Assembly (NCBI GenBank): GCA_002506175.1
Contig: DAXB01000042.1
Location: 1-56,236 of the forward strand
DNA: 56,236 nucleotides
Origin: Methanomassiliicoccaceae archaeon UBA113
GTDB lineage: Archaea > Thermoplasmatota > Thermoplasmata > Methanomassiliicoccales > Methanomethylophilaceae
Direction: 5' to 3'
Positions 25,794 through 34,411 of this stretch are shown here, piece by piece. The notes beneath the pieces were generated by a model that was not told where the DNA came from, did not search any database, and saw nothing but the letters and a program-made list of their open reading frames with translations. Numbering within the stretch: position 1 is the first letter of the stretch; each line of letters opens with the position of its first letter. The position numbers were made by a program, and so were the translations under genes.

Positions 25794-26834
25794 TCAACTG
25801 CTCGGCTTAATAGAATCATCTATCACGATAACCTTGGATGGGACGTGCATCTCCTGCGAACAGAGCATATCGGGGGTCCAGATAAGGTATTTCTCGAATT
25901 CCTCCTTCCTTCCGAAGCAGTTCCTGCAGCAATATCTGCAGATGCTGTCGGAACACGGTACCGGGGTCATAGATATCTCCACAGAGTCGCCGAACTTGGA
26001 TTGAAGCGCCTGCGAGAGCTCATCCTTCTCATGGTCGGCATACTCGACGGACATGTCCTTCGGGAGGACCAGATGGAGATCCACGTAGATCTTGTGGCCG
26101 TACTTGATCATCCTGAGCCTGTACAGGTCGATCCAATCGTCATGTCTGTATTCGTTGAGGAGTTTTGCCATATCGTTCATGAGGGCCGAGTCGGTCTTGT
26201 CCATCGAGTCATCCATGCTCTGCTTGAGGACCTTCACTCCGGTGTATCCGATGATTATTCCGAACACTATGGCTATGGATGAATCCAGCCATGCCGCTTC
26301 GTAACCGAAGGCCAGGAGGCCGTATACAACGAAGAGTCCGATTATGATGCCGACGGACGAGTAGGTGTCCGAGCACAGATGCTTACCGCTTGCAACCAGT
26401 GCGGGAGAGCGGTTCTTCTTTCCCTTCCTTATCGCCGCGCGTCCTACGATGTAGTTCACCAGTGCTGCAGCGGCTACGATGACCAGTCCGATGTCCAGCT
26501 GTCTTATCTCTCCGGGATGGAAGAATGAGTATACGGATTCCGCTATGATTATCAGCCCTGCGATGGTTATCATCGAACCTTCGATGGCCGCGGATATGTT
26601 CTCGATCTTCCCGTGTCCGAAGGGATGGTCCTTGTCCGCTGGAATAGATGAGATATACAGCGCGTAAAGACCGACGAATGCCGCCACCACATTGACGATG
26701 GATTCCAGCGCATCGGTCAGGATGGCCACGGACCCAGTAAGATAGTAGGCGACGAACTTCACGGACAGGAGTATGACACCTACGGCTGCGATTATCTTCT
26801 GGAAATCGAAGTTGACCTTAGATGCCTCATCCAT
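25794..26834 (-). CDS. Cation diffusion facilitator with a cysteine-rich tail
   Basis: A 346-residue CDF metal/proton antiporter. Six helices are visible; the metal sites are in LTDALESIVNVV (helix 2), DKDHPFGHGKIE (loop) and SDTYSSVG (helix 5). The cytoplasmic domain ends with YGHKIYVDLHLVLP, as usual. After it, residues 290-346 carry an unusual tail with PCSDSICRYCCRNCFG, five cysteines in 14 residues, and a later MLCSQEMHV. The tail may bind metal or an Fe-S cluster. Likely substrates are Zn, Fe or Mn; the sequence does not say which. Confidence 0.9.
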   Translation of the reverse strand: MDEASKVNFDFQKIIAAVGVILLSVKFVAYYLTGSVAILTDALESIVNVVAAFVGLYALYISSIPADKDHPFGHGKIENISAAIEGSMITIAGLIIIAESVYSFFHPGEIRQLDIGLVIVAAAALVNYIVGRAAIRKGKKNRSPALVASGKHLCSDTYSSVGIIIGLFVVYGLLAFGYEAAWLDSSIAIVFGIIIGYTGVKVLKQSMDDSMDKTDSALMNDMAKLLNEYRHDDWIDLYRLRMIKYGHKIYVDLHLVLPKDMSVEYADHEKDELSQALQSKFGDSVEISMTPVPCSDSICRYCCRNCFGRKEEFEKYLIWTPDMLCSQEMHVPSKVIVIDDSIKPSS

Positions 26835-26849
26835 GTATCCAATCAGAAC

Positions 26850-28256
26850 TTATTTACTATAAACGTGAAGCGGTCGGGCATCCTTGGATGTGTTTCCCCT
26901 GAGGGCGGAAGCACCCATTCCTATGATGCACATGGCGGTGCAGACGATAAATGACCATCTGATGACTTCGAGGAACTGTCCGTAGGTCTCCGGACAGAGG
27001 TTATCCATGGAGCCCATTATCAGCGAGATGAACATCATGGCTATTCCCATGCTCACGACCATTCCTGTCTGCCTCATGAAGGACAGCAGTCCAGATGCCT
27101 CGCCCGTGTACTCCTTTGGGACTGAGGACATGAGAATGGTGGTGTTCGGGGCGGAGAACAGAGAGAATCCGATTCCTGCCAGGACCATGGTGATGACAAC
27201 TATGACGAGTGTAGTGTTCATATCGTAGAAGATGAACGTGGCCATTCCGACGGCTATGATCGCCATTCCGGCCGTGGGCAGGATGTATTTCCTCTCGATT
27301 CTGTCACACAGTTTTCCGCACAACGGCGTTCCTACAGCCTGAATCGCAGGCTGAACGATCATCAGGATGCCTGCTTCGGTGGCAGTCAGCTGACCGATGC
27401 TCTGAAGGTACAGCGCCAGGAAGAACGATACCGAGAACGATGCGGCATAGCTCATGAACGTTGCGACGCAGGATCCGGAGAACACCTTGTTCCTGAACAG
27501 TTTCATCTCCAGGAGGCATTCCCTGTTCCCAATCTGCATCTTCACGAATACCGCGACCAGGATGATTCCCATTATGAGCGATGTGAGTGCGATGACGTTC
27601 GGGAGGTTCATCACCCCCAGCATCGAGAGGCCTATGGCGAGCGCATAGACCACAGCGCTCTTGGTGTCGAAGGAGCTTCCTTTCGCAGGAGCAATATCAT
27701 CTTTGAACATATGCAGGAACAGCATCGATGCCAGGCTCAAGGGAACGGTGGTGATGAACAGCACCCTCCAACCGAACAGGTCGTTGAACAGGCCTCCGAC
27801 CGCAGGGCCGATGGAAAGGCCGGTGTATATGCACATGGCCTGGATCCCCAGGATCGCACCCCTTCTGTTAGCAGGGACGACATCGACCAGGAGGGATACT
27901 CCTTCGATGGCCAAGGCAGCTGAACCTGCTCCTATGATCATCCTGCATGCTATTACGAACCAGAAGTTCGGCGACACGGATGCGAGGATGCATCCGGCCA
28001 TCACCACGACTAACCCTATGAAGAATGTCTTTTTCTTCCCTATGATGTCTCCGATCTTGGCTATCGGGACCATGAAGATAAGCGATGCCAGGAGGAATGC
28101 CGAGTTCACATAGGCGAGATCGTGGGATCCGACGTTGAATTCCGCACCTATATTGACCAGCGACAGGTTCATCATGGTGCTGAGGAGCGGAGTGATGAAA
28201 CATGAGATGCAGCAAGCAAGAATGATTGCCTTCACAGTCCCACGTTGATATGACAT
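26850..28256 (-). CDS. MFS drug/solute exporter (DHA2-like, 14-helix type)
   Basis: A 468-residue major facilitator transporter. The N-terminal half has MMNLSLVNIGAEF (motif D1-like), the loop motif GDIIGKKKTFFIG (motif A) and the helix 5 motif GLSIGPAVGGLF (motif C of antiporters). The gap between the two halves and the length fit the 14-helix EmrB/QacA group. It starts at 28256, back to back with cysK, whose start is 58 bases away, so the two share a promoter region. Substrate unknown; export of a cysteine-related metabolite is speculation. Confidence 0.88.
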   Translation of the reverse strand: MSYQRGTVKAIILACCISCFITPLLSTMMNLSLVNIGAEFNVGSHDLAYVNSAFLLASLIFMVPIAKIGDIIGKKKTFFIGLVVVMAGCILASVSPNFWFVIACRMIIGAGSAALAIEGVSLLVDVVPANRRGAILGIQAMCIYTGLSIGPAVGGLFNDLFGWRVLFITTVPLSLASMLFLHMFKDDIAPAKGSSFDTKSAVVYALAIGLSMLGVMNLPNVIALTSLIMGIILVAVFVKMQIGNRECLLEMKLFRNKVFSGSCVATFMSYAASFSVSFFLALYLQSIGQLTATEAGILMIVQPAIQAVGTPLCGKLCDRIERKYILPTAGMAIIAVGMATFIFYDMNTTLVIVVITMVLAGIGFSLFSAPNTTILMSSVPKEYTGEASGLLSFMRQTGMVVSMGIAMMFISLIMGSMDNLCPETYGQFLEVIRWSFIVCTAMCIIGMGASALRGNTSKDARPLHVYSK

Positions 28257-28314
28257 GTCGCACCTGATACCAAATCAACGATTTCGTATATACCTCTATA
28301 ACGTTCCTGGTTCC

Positions 28315-29220
28315 ATGGCAGTGTACAACAGCATCATAGAGACTATCGGGGAGACACCTATCGTCCGTCTGAATAAGATCGCGCCAGAGGGTTCCCACAT
28401 CTATGTGAAGATCGAGAGGGGAAACCCAGCCGGATCAATCAAGGACCGTGCGGCCCTGTTCATGATCGATGATGCCGAGTCCAAAGGGATCCTGAAGAAG
28501 GGCGGAACCATAGTCGAGCCCACATCAGGAAACACAGGCATAGCCATCGCAATGATAGCGGCAGTACGCGGATATAAAGCCGTCATCATCATGCCGGATA
28601 CCATGTCCAAGGAACGCATACAGGCTATGCGCGCCTATGATGCGGAGGTAATCCTCACACCCGGAAAAGAGGGAATGGACGGAGCGGTGAGGAAGGCTGA
28701 AGAAGTGGCGCAGGAGAGGGGCGGATGGGTCTGCGGGCAGTTCGACAACCTAATGAACTCCGCCGCACACAGGATGACGACCGGTAAAGAGATACTCAGG
28801 GACCTCCCGGATGTCGATTACGTTTTCGCCGGATTCGGAACAGGTGGCACAGTGTCCGGAATATCCATGGCGTTCAAGGATGCTGGTTCCAAGGCCAAGG
28901 TCGTAGGGGTGGAACCTGCGGAGAGTCCTCTCGTATCTGAGGGGCATGCAGGACCTCACAAGATCCAGGGAATCGGAGCAAATTTCGTGCCTGGCAACTT
29001 CAACAGGGAGCTCCTGTCCGACGTGGTAGTCGTCAAAGGGGATGATGCCATCAGGACCACCGTCGAGATGGCAAGGAAGGAGGGGATATTCTGCGGAATA
29101 TCATCCGGAGCTTCCGTATATGCGGCCATTCAGAAAGCCAAGGCCGAGCCCGGTAAGAAGATCCTCGCCATCCTTCCGGACGGCGGAGAGAAGTATATGA
29201 GCACGGGAATCTTCGATTGA
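28315..29220 (+). CDS. cysK: Cysteine synthase (O-acetylserine sulfhydrylase family)
   Basis: A 301-residue PLP enzyme making cysteine from an activated serine and sulfide. The start region IIETIGETPIVRLNKI is diagnostic. The PLP lysine is in GNPAGSIKDRAAL, the substrate loop is PTSGNTGIAIA, the PLP phosphate loop is GTGGTVSG, and the C-terminus has ISSGASVYAA. A TATA element (CGTATATAC, about 28284-28292) precedes the ATG at 28315. Archaeal members sometimes use O-phosphoserine; I cannot tell which. Confidence 0.95.
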   Translation: MAVYNSIIETIGETPIVRLNKIAPEGSHIYVKIERGNPAGSIKDRAALFMIDDAESKGILKKGGTIVEPTSGNTGIAIAMIAAVRGYKAVIIMPDTMSKERIQAMRAYDAEVILTPGKEGMDGAVRKAEEVAQERGGWVCGQFDNLMNSAAHRMTTGKEILRDLPDVDYVFAGFGTGGTVSGISMAFKDAGSKAKVVGVEPAESPLVSEGHAGPHKIQGIGANFVPGNFNRELLSDVVVVKGDDAIRTTVEMARKEGIFCGISSGASVYAAIQKAKAEPGKKILAILPDGGEKYMSTGIFD

Positions 29221-29222
29221 CC

Positions 29223-30350
29223 TCATTGACTGACGGTCTTCGGATTCACGAGCTTGTTGACGATCGCTTCTTTCACAAAGGCATTGTACTCGTCCATGTC
29301 GGGTTTGTTGTCCAGGATAAACTGGATCTCGGATACGACATGGGCGAATATCTCCTTGTATGCACGGCAGGAATCACCGCCGTTCTCTTCAAGACCTCTC
29401 TCATAGCATGCATCCACGCTGCACCCTCCGTTGCAGAACTTGAAAATATCACATGAGGCGCATTTCTCGCGTCTTTTCACGGATCCAAGGAGTATGTTCC
29501 TGAAACCGTCCGATTGGAAAGCATCTGCAATAGATGATATGCTGTCGATGTTGCCCATGCAGAATTCCTTGGGGCATGCCTTGGCGCACGGGTAGAGGGA
29601 TCCGTCAGGATACATGCATATCCATTTTGTCAGACAAGATGTGTGGGCGCAGTCCGATGGGACGGGCTCTCCAAGATAATTCATGATGTAGAGGTAGAAC
29701 GGCATCAGAGGTACTCTGACGGTCTTGTCCTTCAGCCAGGAGTCGAACGCCTCTATGCTTCCCTTGATGAACTCATCGTTGTCGGGAACATAGCATCTTC
29801 CGCATCCGGCAGGTATAACCGGAGACAGGGAGACGCTTGTCGCCTTGTCTCTGAAGAACTCATAGATCTCCTTCTGCTTGGATGCGGTATCTTTGGAGAT
29901 CGTGGCGCTGACCGCGTACTTGTTGTCCTTGGCTGACAGGGTGTTGAGGGTCTTCTCCACGTCGCATTCCCTGAGGACATTGTTGTACGGACCTTCGTAG
30001 GAGATTCCGATGTTGATCTTCTTCTCCCTGCAGTATGCCATGAACCTTTTGTTCAGGAGAGTACCGTTCGTATTGATCGTATTCCCATATCTGAACGAGT
30101 CCTTCCCGAAGCACTTCTCTTCAAGGGCTATGACATCCTTGTAGAATGACATCGGGAGCGTCATCGGTTCCCCACCGTGCCATATGAACCAAGCGGTCTG
30201 ATACTCCTCGGAAGCCATCTTCATTATCTTTTCGATTTTGGAAAGGTCAATTCTGAGATCCTTCCTCTCTTCAGGTATGTGGTAACAGTGCTTGCAGTCA
30301 GTATTGCAGAAAAGCGTGGGTTTGATGACGACAGTAATATGGGGTTTCAT
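29223..30350 (-). CDS. Radical SAM/SPASM peptide-maturase-like enzyme
   Basis: A 375-residue radical SAM enzyme. The SAM cluster motif is CNTDCKHC (C15, C19, C22), followed by WHGGEPMT and INTNGTLLN. The C-terminal SPASM region supplies auxiliary Fe-S ligands: CMYPDGSLYPCAK, then CASCDIFKFCNGGC (CxxCx5Cx3C) and a later Cys in DSCRAYKEIF. This layout belongs to anaerobic sulfatase-maturase and RiPP-maturase relatives that modify peptide side chains. A cysteine-rich peptide gene lies 52 bases upstream, separated by a strong hairpin, and no sulfatase is nearby. I therefore favour a RiPP maturase making thioether or C-C links; the exact chemistry is not readable. Confidence 0.88.
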   Translation of the reverse strand: MKPHITVVIKPTLFCNTDCKHCYHIPEERKDLRIDLSKIEKIMKMASEEYQTAWFIWHGGEPMTLPMSFYKDVIALEEKCFGKDSFRYGNTINTNGTLLNKRFMAYCREKKINIGISYEGPYNNVLRECDVEKTLNTLSAKDNKYAVSATISKDTASKQKEIYEFFRDKATSVSLSPVIPAGCGRCYVPDNDEFIKGSIEAFDSWLKDKTVRVPLMPFYLYIMNYLGEPVPSDCAHTSCLTKWICMYPDGSLYPCAKACPKEFCMGNIDSISSIADAFQSDGFRNILLGSVKRREKCASCDIFKFCNGGCSVDACYERGLEENGGDSCRAYKEIFAHVVSEIQFILDNKPDMDEYNAFVKEAIVNKLVNPKTVSQ

Positions 30351-30361
30351 GAGAAAAGGAA

Positions 30362-30391
30362 ATCCGCCGCGTACGATGCTTCGCGGCGGAT
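30362..30391 (-). promoter_or_regulatory. Hairpin between the peptide and radical SAM genes
   Basis: ATCCGCCGCG and CGCGGCGGAT pair perfectly over ten bases around a ten-base loop; on the minus strand it is followed by TTTCCTTTTC just before the enzyme start. It lies wholly between the peptide stop and the enzyme start. It could be an attenuator that makes more peptide message than enzyme message, or an RNA-processing site. Confidence 0.75.
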
Positions 30392-30402
30392 GGTAATGTT
30401 AT

Positions 30403-30711
30403 TCAGAAGGGCCAGAAAGGCCAGACACCGAAGAAACCATCGGTCACATAGCAACAGCAGATCAGGCATACGACGACGCTTCCGATACAGCAAGCGTGCC
30501 ATCCCCATGAGTTGCAGTATCCCTTGTCGCTGCAACAGCAGTAACTGCAGGGTGTGAGTCCGCCGTGCTCGTTGTCGCTCTCTTTATCGAAGCGCTCAGC
30601 ATGCTCGTTGTCCTGGGGAAGTCCCTCCATGGAGAACGCAATGAATGCTGCGGGGGATTGACTCTCGTACAGTGCTGTCAGTTTTTCGACGGATTCTGCA
30701 TCGTATGACAT
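30403..30711 (-). CDS. Cysteine-rich RiPP precursor-like peptide
   Basis: A 102-residue peptide upstream of the radical SAM/SPASM gene. Residues 1-49 look like a leader: acidic and helical (MSYDAESVEKLTALYESQ) and free of cysteine. Residues 50-51 are Gly-Gly, a common leader cleavage site. The presumed core (52-102) has eleven cysteines in clusters (CSYCCC, GYC, HACC, VVVCLICCC) and ends with the aromatic tail FFGVWPFWPF. I used the ATG at 30711, with GGTGA five bases upstream; ATG 30723 is possible. A TATA-like TTTATATAGG lies near 30765. It could alternatively be a small membrane protein, but leader, Gly-Gly, core and maturase together favour a modified peptide. No dedicated exporter or peptidase is adjacent. 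Confidence 0.72.
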   Translation of the reverse strand: MSYDAESVEKLTALYESQSPAAFIAFSMEGLPQDNEHAERFDKESDNEHGGLTPCSYCCCSDKGYCNSWGWHACCIGSVVVCLICCCYVTDGFFGVWPFWPF

Positions 30712-30848
30712 GATTTTCACCATTTAGGCTGATGCCTTGATAACTTGCGTACTGTGTTTGCCTATATAAATTTGTCATCTGGCAGATATAAAAAATGTTA
30801 TGCTGGGTATTTCACTAACGCTAAATAATCGGGGTGCCTTGCTAGTTT

Positions 30849-31754
30849 ATGCTCGGTTATACCGTCCCGTTCTACGGCCGTTTATCTCCGGCGGACCGTA
30901 ACGTTTACCGCAAATATTACTGCGAAGGCTGTCACCAGCTCAGGGACGGTTTCGGTCTGACAGGGACGCTGACCGTGAATTACGATATGACGTTCAACAC
31001 CATACTCTTGAATGGGATTGTGGGCGACGTCTTGGAGTTCGAGGGAACGACATCCAAGCCGTGCATTCTGTGCAAGCCGAAGGCGGACTCGGACCTCATG
31101 AGGAAGATGGCCGCATACACGCTGATCCTTGCGAAATGGGAGCTGCACGATGACGATACAGACAAGCCGTCCGTCAAGGCCAAGGTGGCATCCGTCACTC
31201 TCGCAAGAGCCATAGACAAGGCTGTCAGCATGTATCCGGAATACGATAGGATGGTCGGTGTCGGTTTCGACAACCTCCGTGAGCTGGAGATCAGCGGATG
31301 CAAGGATGCCCGTCTCATGGGTCTGACCTTCGGAGAGGGTCTGATCGGTGCGCTGAGGGATGTCGCGGGGGACTATTCGAGCGAGGATCTCGATAACGTG
31401 TTCAGGGAGCTCAGCGCCATTGTGTACCTCATGGATTGCGTGGACGATCTGGATGAGGATTTCATGGAAGGTACATACAATCCCTTGCTGCCGGAGAAGG
31501 GGTACACCAACGCCATGGACTTCAGGCTGAAGAATGTATACGAGCTGACATCCCTGTTCAATACCACGATCGGATCCCTTCAGAGTTCTTACTCCAAGGT
31601 GCGTCCGAAGATGAAGGGGAATGTCGGTATCTGCGATAACATCGTGTACTACGGCATCCCAGATTCTGCGAAGAAGGTTATGATGGGCAGCTCTTCTGCG
31701 AAACTGAGTGTCAAGAATCTCATTTTCAACCGCAAAGAGAGGATGTCAGACTGA
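30849..31754 (+). CDS. DUF5685-type protein
   Basis: A 301-residue protein whose start (MLGYTVPFYGRLSPADRNVY) and first cysteine pair YYCEGCHQL, then TVNYDMTF and a second pair KPCILCKP near residue 75, match what I remember of DUF5685. The CxxC pairs probably bind a metal. The rest is helical, with an acidic MDCVDDLDEDF that recalls isoprenoid-synthase-like helical folds. Function is unknown. It is divergent from the peptide/radical SAM operon and shares its 137-base promoter region; a TATA-like CTAAATAAT lies about 27 bases before the start. A role in the peptide system is possible but unsupported beyond position. Confidence 0.7.
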   Translation: MLGYTVPFYGRLSPADRNVYRKYYCEGCHQLRDGFGLTGTLTVNYDMTFNTILLNGIVGDVLEFEGTTSKPCILCKPKADSDLMRKMAAYTLILAKWELHDDDTDKPSVKAKVASVTLARAIDKAVSMYPEYDRMVGVGFDNLRELEISGCKDARLMGLTFGEGLIGALRDVAGDYSSEDLDNVFRELSAIVYLMDCVDDLDEDFMEGTYNPLLPEKGYTNAMDFRLKNVYELTSLFNTTIGSLQSSYSKVRPKMKGNVGICDNIVYYGIPDSAKKVMMGSSSAKLSVKNLIFNRKERMSD

Positions 31755-32009
31755 TCCCTTCGGATCGAACTCGGTACAGACGTCCAGTTCGAACCTCTCG
31801 GAACCATCTCTGGTGCATGTTCCCTTCGAGAACATGTTGCAGTTCTCGCAGCAACCCGGACGGTATCTGCCGCAGTCGGATTCGGGGTCGGTCGGTCTGG
31901 ATTCCGCTTTACAGGTCCAAGAAGTGCCATCATGTTTGCAGAACCTGCAGGTCTTGCATCTATGGTAGTTCTCGTTCGTCATCGTTTCCGATATATCCTT
32001 GTTGCACAT
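31746..32009 (-). CDS. Small cysteine-rich zinc-ribbon-like protein
   Basis: An 87-residue protein with about twelve cysteines: CKTCRFCKHDG, WTCKAE, SDCGRYRPGCCENCNMF, GTC and DVCTEFDPKG. The spacing suggests two metal sites, likely zinc. An internal ATG at 31982 (MTNENYHRC) is an alternative start. The C-terminus overlaps the end of the convergent DUF5685 gene by nine bases. I do not recognise a named family; the pattern is regular enough to be a real gene rather than a shadow. Confidence 0.6.
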   Translation of the reverse strand: MCNKDISETMTNENYHRCKTCRFCKHDGTSWTCKAESRPTDPESDCGRYRPGCCENCNMFSKGTCTRDGSERFELDVCTEFDPKGSV

Positions 32010-32029
32010 TACCCTTTCCTCGAAGCAAC

Positions 32030-32572
32030 ATGAGCGACGTATCCGATTCTATCGAGGAAGACCTTCGTACACTGGACGATATCCTGAAGGAGCTGAACAA
32101 AGAGGCTCTTAAGCACAAGGAGGCCAGGGACAAGCTCCATGCGCAGGCGGACATCCTGGCAGACAAGCGTAACAAGCTCCAGGAGAAGGCAAGGAGGTTG
32201 TCGTCAGAGGCCGGTGCGCTGAAGCATCAGAGGGATGATTACAACCTCACCGCTCAGGAGGCCAAGGCGAGCCGTGACGAGTGGAACGAGAAGGCGAAGA
32301 CCATGCGCGAGCGCGGAGGGCTGGGAGACATCTCCGGTGCCAGGCAGCAGGCTGAGACATATCATCAGAAGATGGTCAAGGCCAACACCAGCGGTCAGAT
32401 GGTCCATGAGAAGATGCACCAGCTCTATGATGAAGCCGACAAGCTGAGGCAGGAGGCGCAGGTCTGTCACGAGCAGTTCCTGGATTGCAAAGCCGCTGCC
32501 GATGAGGAGCATGAGCAGTACATACAGGTCATCAAGAGGATCAACAAGGTCAAGGACAACCTTCCAGACTGA
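32030..32572 (+). CDS. Archaeal coiled-coil protein
   Basis: A 180-residue, highly charged protein that is helical throughout, with long coiled-coil heptads (DDILKELNKEALKHKEARDK and onward). A central break occurs at GGLGDISGARQQA. Archaea commonly encode such coiled-coil proteins of about 180-300 residues, sometimes mis-named phosphoserine phosphatase; function is unknown. A TATA element (GATATATCC, about 31990-31998) precedes the start. A strong terminator follows. Confidence 0.75.
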   Translation: MSDVSDSIEEDLRTLDDILKELNKEALKHKEARDKLHAQADILADKRNKLQEKARRLSSEAGALKHQRDDYNLTAQEAKASRDEWNEKAKTMRERGGLGDISGARQQAETYHQKMVKANTSGQMVHEKMHQLYDEADKLRQEAQVCHEQFLDCKAAADEEHEQYIQVIKRINKVKDNLPD

Positions 32573-32619
32573 TTTGGGAAAGGATCAGGTCAAGCCCGAA
32601 CGGGCAGAAAACTCATCCA

Positions 32620-32643
32620 GAGCGGTATTCCGCTCGTTTTTTT
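32620..32643 (+). terminator. Hairpin-T terminator after the coiled-coil gene
   Basis: GAGCGG-TATT-CCGCTC (32620-32635) followed by a G and seven T. A second small hairpin, GCCCG-AA-CGGGC, lies just upstream at about 32594-32605. Confidence 0.75.
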
Positions 32644-32736
32644 CCACATAATTTTAAGTGTCATAAGCGTATAGTTGCAAGATAGTTGGTCATGATGATT
32701 AATTCCGATTCCTCGGTTAGGTTGGGTGCCTGAGCA

Positions 32737-33987
32737 ATGGAAACGATTGTCGCAGTGTATATTGTAGCCATAGCGTTGCTCATCTGTCTTTCAGCTTTCT
32801 TCTCCATGTCGGAGACTGCTTTCACCAGCGTCAACGAGATCAAGCTCAAGAAGATGGAGAATGACGGCGATAAGAGGGCTGCCAGGGCTCTGAGGATTAT
32901 GAACGATTACGATAAGTTCCTTACCACGATCCTCATTGGAAACAATCTGGTCAACATCGCAGGAACATCAATCGCCACCACGATGTTCGCAATCCTCCTC
33001 GGAGCCGAGACTGGAGCGCTGGCATCCACCATAGCGATGACGCTCCTTCTTCTGACTTTTGGAGAAATCACACCCAAATCGTTCGCAAAGAAGAACCCGG
33101 AGAAGATATGCATACAGATTTGCGGGATCATCCATTGGATCATACTGATTTTTACGCCGCTTTCTTGGCTGTTCACCAAGCTGGCCAAGCTGGTCAGCGG
33201 CAATGAGGACTCCTCCACGATTACGGAGGATGAGCTCGAGGTCATGATCGACGAGATCCAGAGCGACGGCGTATTGGAGAAGAGCGAAGGCGAGCTGATC
33301 AAGTCCGCCATGAGGTTGGATGACATCTCGGTCTCCGAGATCTATGTTCCCAGGGTGGATATCGTCGCAGTCGATGTAGACTCGTCGGAGGATGAGCTGG
33401 AGAACATAATCACAGCATCAGGGTTCTCCAGGATCCCAGTGTACGAGGGAACAATCGACAACATCATCGGTGTGATCTATGCCAAGACATTCTTCACCAA
33501 TACGATCATGGATGTTCCGTTCACCATCCGCGATATCATCATGCCCGTGAAGTACATACCCGATACGATCAGTGTCGCACAGTGTCTCAGCGACCTCCAG
33601 AGATCAAAGATCCATATGGCAGTCGTACTTGATTCCTACGGAGGAACCAGGGGTATCGTCACTCTCGAGGATATGCTCGAGGAGCTCGTCGGGGAGATCT
33701 GGGACGAGAGCGATGCCATCTCGCAGGATGTTTGTGCCGAGAGCGGAGGGAAGTATCTAGTCAAGGGAAGCGCGAACATCAACGACGTCATGGAGACGAT
33801 CGGAGTTCATTTCGATCCGGAGGACTATGAGGAATCCTCGGTCACCGGTTTCATCATGTACAAGCTCGAGAGGGCCCCGACCAAAGGGGATCAGATAGTA
33901 CTCGATAACATCACAATCACGGTTATTTCCGTCAAAGGGCGCCGTGTGATAGATTGCGAGATGATGATTAACGACAATCAGCTCTGA
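32737..33987 (+). CDS. CNNM/CorC-type membrane protein with CBS pair
   Basis: A 416-residue protein of the HlyC/CorC family. Residues 1-160 are the CNNM membrane domain (VYIVAIALLICLSAFFSMSETAF, IAMTLLLLTFGEITPKS). A CBS pair follows (ISVSEIYVPRVDIVAV, then GFSRIPVYEG and the GTRGIVTLEDMLEELVGEI segment). The C-terminal CorC_HlyC domain spans about residues 325-410. The family handles Mg/Co or Na-coupled Mg export. A 13-codon frame (MMINSDSSVRLGA) ends just before this ATG and might act as a leader peptide. The stop overlaps the convergent gene by ten bases. Confidence 0.92.
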   Translation: METIVAVYIVAIALLICLSAFFSMSETAFTSVNEIKLKKMENDGDKRAARALRIMNDYDKFLTTILIGNNLVNIAGTSIATTMFAILLGAETGALASTIAMTLLLLTFGEITPKSFAKKNPEKICIQICGIIHWIILIFTPLSWLFTKLAKLVSGNEDSSTITEDELEVMIDEIQSDGVLEKSEGELIKSAMRLDDISVSEIYVPRVDIVAVDVDSSEDELENIITASGFSRIPVYEGTIDNIIGVIYAKTFFTNTIMDVPFTIRDIIMPVKYIPDTISVAQCLSDLQRSKIHMAVVLDSYGGTRGIVTLEDMLEELVGEIWDESDAISQDVCAESGGKYLVKGSANINDVMETIGVHFDPEDYEESSVTGFIMYKLERAPTKGDQIVLDNITITVISVKGRRVIDCEMMINDNQL

Positions 33988-34409
33988 AGGCCCCGGATGA
34001 ATTCTCCCAGGGTCTTCACGGCCACTTCCTTCTTGGCCGGATGGGCTTGTATCTTTCCGAAGATCGATATGACGTCTCCGTGATGGGCGACCTCGTAGAT
34101 GCCCTGCACGGCCTTCTGCTTGTCGAGACGCAGATAGAACATGTCGTCCTCGTCGACACGATCCTCGATATTATCTTCAATGTATGCCAGGATGTCCTTT
34201 CCGAGCTTGGTGAAGAGCTCCGTGAACTCCTTCTGCTTAGTGATGCGCGTCTCGAGGATCATCATGGTGTTGCCGTGCTCGCTTTCCGTTATCTCCTCTT
34301 CGAACTCGATGTCCCCGAGGAGCTCTTTCAGCGTTTCTTCTATGAGGTCCTGTTTCTCGGTCGCGTAGCAGAATGTCTGAACCCTTATCCAGTGGAACGT
34401 GACCTGCAT
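33978..34409 (-). CDS. Predicted RNA-binding protein of the archaeal exosome-linked COG1325 family
   Basis: A 143-residue protein starting VTFHWIRVQTFCYATEKQD, then EHGNTMMILETRITKQKEF. This matches the small archaeal RNA-binding family once predicted as an exosome subunit. It starts two bases after the stop of the PH-like membrane protein gene, so they are one operon. The role in RNA decay is a family prediction, not shown here. Confidence 0.75.
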   Translation of the reverse strand: MQVTFHWIRVQTFCYATEKQDLIEETLKELLGDIEFEEEITESEHGNTMMILETRITKQKEFTELFTKLGKDILAYIEDNIEDRVDEDDMFYLRLDKQKAVQGIYEVAHHGDVISIFGKIQAHPAKKEVAVKTLGEFIRGLQS

Positions 34410-34411
34410 GC

